A stretch of 27,922 nucleotides of DNA from assembly GCA_028682985.1 (NCBI GenBank), contig JAJRAE010000248.1, positions 1 to 27,922 on the forward strand, in the 5' to 3' direction. Numbering within the stretch: the stretch's first letter is position 1; every line of letters begins with the position of its first letter. Positions 23,148 to 27,922 of this stretch are shown here, piece after piece. Made by a program: the position numbers and the translations under genes. The DNA comes from Methanobacterium sp. (GTDB lineage Archaea; Methanobacteriota; Methanobacteria; Methanobacteriales; Methanobacteriaceae). Below the pieces are notes generated by a model. It did not search any database, was not told the DNA's origin, and worked only from the letters and a program-made list of their open reading frames with translations.

Positions 23148-24866
23148 TTATAACCCCCTTAAACTTTCTAAACTTTTAACCACTTCTTCAACAGAAAAGG
23201 GCATTCCATTGTACTTCAAAATCTTTTCATCTATGTTGAATCCGGTTTCCATTTTAATAAATTTTGCAAACTGACCAGATGCATTGTTTTCAAATATGAT
23301 GGTTTTATCTGCATTCTCCAGGTAATCTAAAGTATTAGAATAAAGTGGATATACCTGGTTGAAGTGTAAGAAAGAGATCTCATCTGAACCCAAAACATTC
23401 AGAGCCTCCTTTATAGTGCTGTAGGTGGACCCCCACCCTATTACCAGGATATCATATCCATCACCACCAATCAGTTCTGGGGCTATGATTTCCTTTTCTA
23501 TAAGTTTCATCTTCTTATGATATCGTTTATTTACCATCTCTGTCCGTATCTGTAGGTCTTCAGTGATATGGCCTTCTTCATCATGTTCATCTGAATCAAC
23601 CACCACCACCCCTTCACCGTATCCAGGGATTCCCCGTGGAGAAATACCATCAGCTGTTAAATTATACCTCCTGTAGTTTTCAGGAGTTTTTATTATATAA
23701 TCTTCAATTTCAACATCACTCAAATCCAATGATGGAATATTATAGTAAGATTCCGCAAAATACTGATCTGATAGGATGAAAACCGGTATCTGATATTTAT
23801 CTGCCAGATTAAATGCCTGATGTGATATCTTAAATGCTTCCTGGAAGTTTCCTGGAGCAAATATTATCCTGGCAAACTCACCTGGACCAGAAAATATGGT
23901 TAAATTCAAGTCCTCCTGTGCGGTTCTGGTGGGAAGTCCCACTGCAGGTCCGGGTCTTTGGCCAACATATATTACCACTGGTGTTTCTGTCATTCCGGAA
24001 AGTCCTACAGCCTCTTCCATCAGCGCGAAACCACTCCCGGAAGTGGCTATCATTGATCGGGCCCCGGCATAAGATGCCCCAATTGACATGTTCAACGCTG
24101 CTATCTCATCCTCTGCCTGTTCAAACAGGATGTCAAAATCTTCCCCGTGATGGGCCATGAAAATCTGAAGTGAAGTGGATGGCGTCATGGGATAAGAAGC
24201 CATAAATTTACAGTTTCCAGCTATACAGCCCAGTCCCACTGCATCCGTTCCGCTTAAAAGGAGTTCATCTTTAATAACTGGATTTTTATCAATTTTAGAA
24301 ATTATTTTAATGGAATCAGATAATTCATCCCCGATTTGGTAGCCCTTTTGTCCGGCCTTGATATCTTTCTTAACTATTTCTTCCCCTTTTCTCTGGAACA
24401 TGTCTCTGATTATCTGGTCAAATACATCTGAATGGATGTTCAATAGGTTTGAAAGCACACCGGCTGCTATTACATTGGCAAATATTATTCCCCCTAACTC
24501 CTGAGCACTCTGCAGAATAGGGGCTTTCAGAACGTTATATTCCTGGTTTACGGTTTTCAGTTGCTGATCATCACCAATTATAAGGGTGTCCGAGTTTATT
24601 CTGTCCTTCAAATGTTCCAATGCACCTTCATTTAATGCCAGAAGCATGTCCATACGATCCACATAGGCAGTGATGCGTTTGGATGATATTCTTATTTCAG
24701 TAGAGTTTAAACCCCCTCTAACCCGGGACATATACTCTTTGGAAGAACAAACATTGTATCCTGCCAATTTAATGGCCTGTACCAGTATCCCTTCAACTGT
24801 CTGAATTCCCTGACCTGCTTCTCCGCATAACACGATGGATAAATCATCCCTAGATTTTAAAGACAA
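23148..24866 (-). CDS. 2-oxoacid:ferredoxin oxidoreductase, fused gamma-alpha subunit (KorA-like)
   Basis: 572 residues from the TTG at 24866. The N-terminal 185 residues are a gamma domain (LCGEAGQGIQT, then SRVRGGLNSTEIR). The rest is the alpha subunit with the YPMTPST motif (a variant of YPITP), EDEIAALNMSIGASYAG, ATSGSGFALM, and QRPGPAVGLPTRT. This gamma-alpha plus beta layout is that of two-subunit OFORs such as the Sulfolobus enzyme, which lack a ferredoxin subunit. An ATG at 24890 is in frame but has no SD, whereas GAGGAGGG lies seven bases before the TTG, and the shorter form begins like relatives. It is divergent from the CBS gene; an inverted repeat lies between. Confidence 0.92.
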   Translation of the reverse strand: MSLKSRDDLSIVLCGEAGQGIQTVEGILVQAIKLAGYNVCSSKEYMSRVRGGLNSTEIRISSKRITAYVDRMDMLLALNEGALEHLKDRINSDTLIIGDDQQLKTVNQEYNVLKAPILQSAQELGGIIFANVIAAGVLSNLLNIHSDVFDQIIRDMFQRKGEEIVKKDIKAGQKGYQIGDELSDSIKIISKIDKNPVIKDELLLSGTDAVGLGCIAGNCKFMASYPMTPSTSLQIFMAHHGEDFDILFEQAEDEIAALNMSIGASYAGARSMIATSGSGFALMEEAVGLSGMTETPVVIYVGQRPGPAVGLPTRTAQEDLNLTIFSGPGEFARIIFAPGNFQEAFKISHQAFNLADKYQIPVFILSDQYFAESYYNIPSLDLSDVEIEDYIIKTPENYRRYNLTADGISPRGIPGYGEGVVVVDSDEHDEEGHITEDLQIRTEMVNKRYHKKMKLIEKEIIAPELIGGDGYDILVIGWGSTYSTIKEALNVLGSDEISFLHFNQVYPLYSNTLDYLENADKTIIFENNASGQFAKFIKMETGFNIDEKILKYNGMPFSVEEVVKSLESLRGL

Positions 24867-24955
24867 AATTAAACCCTCCTCTAATTTCATAAATTTGAAA
24901 TTTCTTGGACTACAACTTACATTATGGATACGATTTTACTTAATTTTTTAGTTAA

Positions 24956-24976
24956 ATTCCCAATTTGTCTTGGAAT
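24956..24976. promoter_or_regulatory. Imperfect inverted repeat in the OFOR/CBS divergent promoter region
   Basis: ATTCCCAA-TTTGTC-TTGGAAT: 7-bp arms with a single unpaired C and a 6-base centre. It lies 90 bases before the OFOR start and about 59 before the CBS start, so one regulator bound here could affect both genes. Confidence 0.4.
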
Positions 24977-25034
24977 CATATCTTTAGATTATTAACAACT
25001 ACCCTTTTATTGAAGTAGAAATAAAAATAAAAGC

Positions 25035-25430
25035 ATGAGAGATGATCAAAAGGCACAGGATATTATGATTGGTGAAGTACATATTATCTCACCAGATGAC
25101 CTGATTGCAGCGGCTAAACTTAAGATGATGCGATGTAATGTGGGTGGTTTACCTGTGGTTGATGATAAAAAGCTGGTAGGAATCATAACTCACCGGGATA
25201 TCCTGCTTGCTGGTGGCGAAGCTCTGGGACTTAGAGTGGAAGAGTTGATGAGTAAAGACCTTAAAGTAGCGCAACCCGACACCCCTATTATGGAGATAAC
25301 AAAGATCATGGCTGATGATGGATATCAGAGAATACCGGTAGTTAAAGACGGTGATCTAATAGGTCTGGTTACTCAAAGCTCCCTTATACGTGCCCTGGCT
25401 GGGTTGGATTTACCATCTTCACCCAAATAA
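25035..25430 (+). CDS. CBS-domain pair protein
   Basis: 131 residues that are almost entirely two CBS motifs (a Bateman module): the first at about 5-62 (AQDIMIGEVHIIS, GGLPVVDDKKLVGIITHRDI), the second at about 68-125 (VEELMSKDLKVAQP, RIPVVKDGDLIGLVTQSSL). Such modules bind adenosine nucleotides or related ligands. There is no DNA-binding or enzyme domain, so it would act on a partner. It has no SD and only a weak TATA-like CTTTTATTG about 27 bases upstream. It is divergent from the OFOR operon and convergent with the marker-8 gene (11 bases between stops). Confidence 0.9.
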   Translation: MRDDQKAQDIMIGEVHIISPDDLIAAAKLKMMRCNVGGLPVVDDKKLVGIITHRDILLAGGEALGLRVEELMSKDLKVAQPDTPIMEITKIMADDGYQRIPVVKDGDLIGLVTQSSLIRALAGLDLPSSPK

Positions 25431-25441
25431 ATAAAAAATAT

Positions 25442-26281
25442 TTATATTAATGGTTCAGGCAGTTTTGCATTTTTTTTATCTTTCAATCCGCCTATTTTCT
25501 CGATTCTCCTTTCTATGAACTTTTTACCTGCTTCAGTAACTCCATAGATGGGTATAGATGCTCCGACACTGTATGTTTCTCTATCTCCGCCTATTTTCCT
25601 CATGCTTTTTGAAGCACATCCAGTGATAATGTCCGCATTGTCAAATAATATTTCTGCTTCATTTTCAGATAAGCCAGTGGTGTGAACAACGAATATGTAA
25701 ATATTTACATCTTTAAACTTCTTTTCAAGTTCTCTTAAATTCTGAGCATCTTCAGCAGAAACTATGGTCACTGCTATGTTTTTATACCCCATTTCTATTG
25801 CTTTTCGAGTTCCTTTCACCTGGTTTATTTCACAGTTTTCAGGATCCAGCACCTTTTCACTTCCCAAGGATTCAATTACCTCTTTGATGGGTGTGGTGCT
25901 TACCAGACCAGATACTCTTCCACCAACACCTTGGACCATTTCAGCTTCATTTAAAAGGACTGTGCCGCATCCTTCGCATACCGCCACCACACAATCGATC
26001 ATTTCCTCTTCTAAAAGGGTGCTAAGTATTTCGGAAACTCCGAAGGATAGGAAGTCTTTCATTTTTAAAACTCTGTTCGGTGTGCACATTCCAAAATCTT
26101 CTATTCTGAATTCGATGTTTTCCGTGATTGATTTGTTATCCAACTTCTTAATTCCCCTGTATTTATCAAATAAAGGACAGTAATCTATTTTAGGTTTAGA
26201 CACCTCTACAACCCTTCCCTTCTTTACTACTATTCTACTTTTTCCCATGGCCTCTATGATATGTACATCCTGTTCTTCCAT
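25442..26281 (-). CDS. Methanogenesis marker protein 8 (DUF2099)
   Basis: 279 residues matching the DUF2099/methanogenesis marker 8 family, which occurs essentially only in methanogens and relatives. Seen: DYCPLFDKYRG near residue 35, FGMCTPNRVL near 64, AVCEGCGTVL (CxxC) near 100, GRVSGLVSTTP, and ITGCASKSMRKIGG near 222, the conserved Cys positions suggesting a metal or thiol chemistry. Its function is unknown; restriction to methanogens suggests a part in making or repairing methanogenesis enzymes. GGTG lies about ten bases before the ATG. It is upstream of no clear partner on its strand. Confidence 0.88.
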   Translation of the reverse strand: MEEQDVHIIEAMGKSRIVVKKGRVVEVSKPKIDYCPLFDKYRGIKKLDNKSITENIEFRIEDFGMCTPNRVLKMKDFLSFGVSEILSTLLEEEMIDCVVAVCEGCGTVLLNEAEMVQGVGGRVSGLVSTTPIKEVIESLGSEKVLDPENCEINQVKGTRKAIEMGYKNIAVTIVSAEDAQNLRELEKKFKDVNIYIFVVHTTGLSENEAEILFDNADIITGCASKSMRKIGGDRETYSVGASIPIYGVTEAGKKFIERRIEKIGGLKDKKNAKLPEPLI

Positions 26282-26488
26282 TTTTTATACACCTTACATA
26301 TCTAGAAAAATTAATTTTTTATTGAACATTTAAATTAGAATTTATAATTTTAATTTAGCCTCTCTGATCTTTTAATTTTTCTATTCAATATTATTAAATC
26401 TAAAAAAAAAGAGTTAATTTTTTAGTCAATTATTGAATAAATCATCGAAAACTTTAAGTTAAATAAAACACGATGTCTTATAAGCCAC

Positions 26489-26599
26489 GCCGGGGTGGCT
26501 CAGCTGGTTAGAGCGCACGGCTCATAGGGTATTAAGCACGTGCTCTGACTTTGTATCTGGGATACCGTGAGGCCGCGGGTTCGAATCCCGCCCCCGGCA
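26489..26599 (+). tRNA. tRNA-Met (CAT anticodon), with intron
   Basis: A full cloverleaf can be drawn: acceptor GCCGGGG (26489-26495) with CCCCGGC (26592-26598) and discriminator A26599; D stem GCTC/GAGC; anticodon stem CACGG (26516-26520) with CCGTG (26565-26569); anticodon CAT at 26523-26525; T stem GCGGG/CCCGC with loop TTCGAAT. CCA is not encoded. A 37-base intron follows A37. The acceptor and anticodon stems lack the initiator marks (run of three G-C pairs next to the loop), so it is probably the elongator; tRNA-Ile with modified CAT is a less likely alternative. A TATA-like TTAAATAAA lies about 30 bases upstream and a T-rich tract follows. Confidence 0.93.
26527..26563 (+). other. 37-base intron of tRNA-Met with bulge-helix-bulge junction
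   Basis: It lies at the canonical 37/38 position. Loop bases CUCA (26521-26524) pair with UGGG (26558-26561) to give the central four-pair helix; the three-base bulges are UAG (cut after A26526) and AUA (cut after U26563). An inner helix GGUAU with GUAUC continues the fold. This is what the archaeal splicing endonuclease recognises. Confidence 0.88.
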
Positions 26600-26600
26600 C

Positions 26601-26623
26601 TTTTATCTTTTCTTTTTGTTTTT
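26601..26623 (+). terminator. T-rich terminator after tRNA-Met
   Basis: Twenty-three bases, 18 of them T, follow the tRNA 3' end directly, as is common for archaeal RNA genes. No hairpin is seen. Confidence 0.5.
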
Positions 26624-26692
26624 CACGGTATTTTTAGATTTTAATGTATATCCTCTTCAAATAATTAGAAATCCAAAATGTAATAAAAAAAA

Positions 26693-26699
26693 TTATAAA
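26693..26699 (+). promoter_or_regulatory. TATA box of the 123-residue unknown gene, predicting a leaderless transcript
   Basis: TTATAAA is centred about 27 bases before the ATG at 26723, and no SD lies between, as at the GT2 gene. Confidence 0.4.
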
Positions 26700-26722
26700 C
26701 TTTTTTAAACATATTAACATTG

Positions 26723-27094
26723 ATGTCCACTTCACCCAATATTGAAAAACTATTTATGGAATATATGAAAGTAATGGGTGAAACCCCTGGCGGATTCATC
26801 GGGATTCTGGACCCTGAACACATTAAGAAGGGTGATCCTAAAATTCTGGGCAAAGAAATGGTAAGAGGGGCGGATATTATTGAAAACACCATTAAAGACA
26901 TGGATTTCCAGCCCTGGGAATACGAAAAGGGTAAAACTGCTTCTAGATTAACAGAAGCTGTGAAGATCTATCGTAAAATGGGGGAAGAAATTGAAACCAT
27001 GACCCATCAGGAACCCAAAGAATACCACCTATATGTGATCACCATTCTAATTGACATCATCTCCAGCCTGATCAACCATATAGAATCTGAATAA
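26723..27094 (+). CDS. Small protein of unknown function (123 aa)
   Basis: I do not recognise a family. The 123-residue product is cytosolic by appearance and largely helical: a GETPGGFIGILDPEHI segment at residues 17-32, a charged middle, and a C-terminal hydrophobic helix (YHLYVITILIDIISSLI, about 100-116) that is amphipathic or membrane-touching. There is no Cys. The ATG at 26723 is preferred over a TTG one codon earlier; there is no SD but a well-placed TATA box, so the message is probably leaderless. It stands between tRNA-Met and a CofH-like remnant, with a 182-base AT-rich gap after it. Confidence 0.7.
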   Translation: MSTSPNIEKLFMEYMKVMGETPGGFIGILDPEHIKKGDPKILGKEMVRGADIIENTIKDMDFQPWEYEKGKTASRLTEAVKIYRKMGEEIETMTHQEPKEYHLYVITILIDIISSLINHIESE

Positions 27095-27276
27095 GCTATT
27101 TAACTATTTATATGAGATTAATCTAATTTTAAAGTAATAAATTTAGATATTTAAAAACTTTTTGAGAATATATTTTTAATCAATTTTTTAATAAAATATA
27201 AAAAAAATTTCTGCTATCAATATAAATATGATGATCTTTTATAGAGGAATTAATAGCCTTTATTTAGGTGTTCATA

Positions 27277-27555
27277 ATGCAAGATATGTATCAACGTTCA
27301 ATTCAAGGGGATATAAACAGACAAGATGCCTTGAAACTGGTTTATTCTAATCCATTTCAATTATTTAATTTAGCTGATAAGCTTCGTCAGGATATAGTGG
27401 GTGAGGGGGGCACCATGATGGAGGATAAAATTTCCATAGCAGCAGGAGCATCCCATGGAGAACATCTACCCCGAGATGAAATGCATAAAATTATAAAATC
27501 AATAGGCAGAGAACCCGTTGAAAGAAACACCCTATATCAACCTGTGAAAAAATAA
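27277..27555 (+). CDS. Internally deleted CofH-like protein (FO synthase subunit 2 ends joined, radical-SAM core missing)
   Basis: 92 residues from the ATG at 27277 (GGTG six bases upstream; a GTG at 27268 is less likely). Residues 1 to about 39 resemble the N-terminal helix region of CofH (an INRQDALKLVYSNPFQLFNLADKLR-like helix ending in IVG), and residues from about 41 resemble the C-terminal tail of CofH (GGTMMEDKIS, AAGASHGE, EEM-like RDEMHKII, and IGREPVERNTLY). The roughly 270-300 residues between, including the CxxxCxxC cluster motif, are absent, and the product has no Cys. It cannot be an FO synthase. Because F420 is essential in methanogens, a complete cofH must lie elsewhere. The frame, SD and stop are intact, so it may be expressed; a decaying paralogue or an assembly error are the alternatives. 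The family match is by eye. Confidence 0.72.
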   Translation: MQDMYQRSIQGDINRQDALKLVYSNPFQLFNLADKLRQDIVGEGGTMMEDKISIAAGASHGEHLPRDEMHKIIKSIGREPVERNTLYQPVKK

Positions 27556-27609
27556 AAAAGATTTTATCGATTAACATCTAACTAGTAGATATTTAAGGAT
27601 AGAATTTCC

Positions 27610-27922
27610 ATGATAAAAGATGAAAACAATCACTACTGGGATATGATAGCCCGCCAGAAGGAACTAATCAATAAAAACGAGCAATTAAAGATTAAAAATT
27701 CCAAAATTGCTGTTATTGGTTGTGGCGGTATTGGTGGAGCTGCTATGGAGATGTTAGCCCGTATGGGGGCTGAAAAATTAGTGATAGTGGATAAAGACTC
27801 TTTTGATTTATCCAATTTAAACAGACAGCTTATGAGTAAAGCTGAAAATATTGGAAAATCAAAGGTTCTCTCAAGTAAGGAAAGATTACTCTCCATCAAC
27901 CCACAAATAGATGTCGAAGCAA
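27610..27922 (+). CDS. ThiF/MoeB/HesA-family E1-like protein, N-terminal part (cut by window end)
   Basis: The first 104 codons are visible and open to the window end. Seen: a helical start with RQKELINKNEQ, the nucleotide-binding IAVIGCGGIGG at about residues 35-45, and VDKDSFDLSNLNRQ at about 65-78, the strand-Asp and Arg-Gln motif of E1-like enzymes that adenylate the C-terminus of a ubiquitin-like or ThiS-like partner. The specific job (thiamine, molybdopterin, FeGP-cofactor HcgE-like, or another) cannot be told from this part. AAGGA lies about ten bases before the ATG. It is 54 bases after the CofH-like gene and may be co-transcribed with it. Confidence 0.88.
   Translation, partial: MIKDENNHYWDMIARQKELINKNEQLKIKNSKIAVIGCGGIGGAAMEMLARMGAEKLVIVDKDSFDLSNLNRQLMSKAENIGKSKVLSSKERLLSINPQIDVEA

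Noticed and set aside
27226..27360. Alternative short frame starting ATGATGATC ahead of the mini-CofH gene
   Set aside because: It runs out of frame through the CofH-like coding region, has no SD, and its translation lacks any recognisable pattern.

Overview
The window reads as a chromosomal segment of a hydrogenotrophic methanogen of the order Methanobacteriales, most likely a mesophilic Methanobacterium-like archaeon. The basis is AT-rich intergenic DNA with archaeal TATA boxes and GGAGG/GGTGATC-type Shine-Dalgarno (SD) sites, a tRNA-Met with an archaeal bulge-helix-bulge intron, an archaeal ATP-dependent DNA ligase, the methanogen-only family DUF2099 (methanogenesis marker 8), an AfpA-type archaeoflavoprotein, a FilR1-domain regulator, and a vorCBA operon whose VorA is a beta-gamma fusion. 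I see no insertion sequence, phage gene, CRISPR array or rRNA. The taxon is an inference from gene families and was not tested by a search.

Layout: 1-142 start of exonuclease III (minus, cut by the window); 525-986 solitary response regulator; 1085-7051 a minus-strand block for acyl-CoA and 2-oxoacid metabolism (DUF169, vorA, vorB, vorC, AMP-forming acyl-CoA synthetase, XRE-cupin regulator); 7234-8573 three small plus-strand genes (adenosine-specific kinase, an unknown, a zinc-knuckle protein); 8585-9946 glmM; 10181-10738 AfpA flavoprotein; 10773-15866 a divergent envelope cluster (CWB2-like exported protein, STT3/AglB-like GT-C membrane protein, GT2 glycosyltransferase, UPF0104 membrane protein); 15868-16260 membrane-anchored OB-fold protein; 16362-18053 DNA ligase; 18211-19029 FilR1 regulator; 19124-19908 a glutaredoxin plus ferredoxin:disulfide reductase (rubredoxin fusion) operon; 20089-21363 thiC; 21507-21893 zinc-ribbon membrane protein; 21925-24866 a second 2-oxoacid:ferredoxin oxidoreductase (gamma-alpha fusion plus beta) and a small unknown; 25035-25430 CBS-pair protein; 25442-26281 methanogenesis marker 8; 26489-26599 tRNA-Met; then an unknown small gene, an internally deleted CofH-like gene, and the start of a ThiF/MoeB-like gene cut by the window end.

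How the genes fit together (inference): the XRE-cupin regulator, acyl-CoA synthetase and VOR form a plausible route that activates branched-chain acids such as isobutyrate to CoA esters and reductively carboxylates them to 2-oxoacids for valine, leucine and isoleucine. A 14-bp palindrome in front of the regulator is a candidate autoregulatory operator. The envelope cluster could load, transfer and display a lipid-linked sugar. The glutaredoxin and FTR-rubredoxin genes look like a ferredoxin-driven disulfide reduction module.

Most worth checking: (1) the 92-residue gene at 27277-27555, which appears to join the N-terminus of the F420-biosynthesis enzyme CofH to its C-terminus with the whole radical-SAM core missing; (2) three genes whose best SD sites point at non-standard start codons (ATT at 13976, CTG at 14865, ATA at 8286); (3) the second OFOR beta subunit, in which a usual iron-sulfur ligand Cys is Gln; (4) the exported CWB2-like protein paired with a GT-C enzyme.
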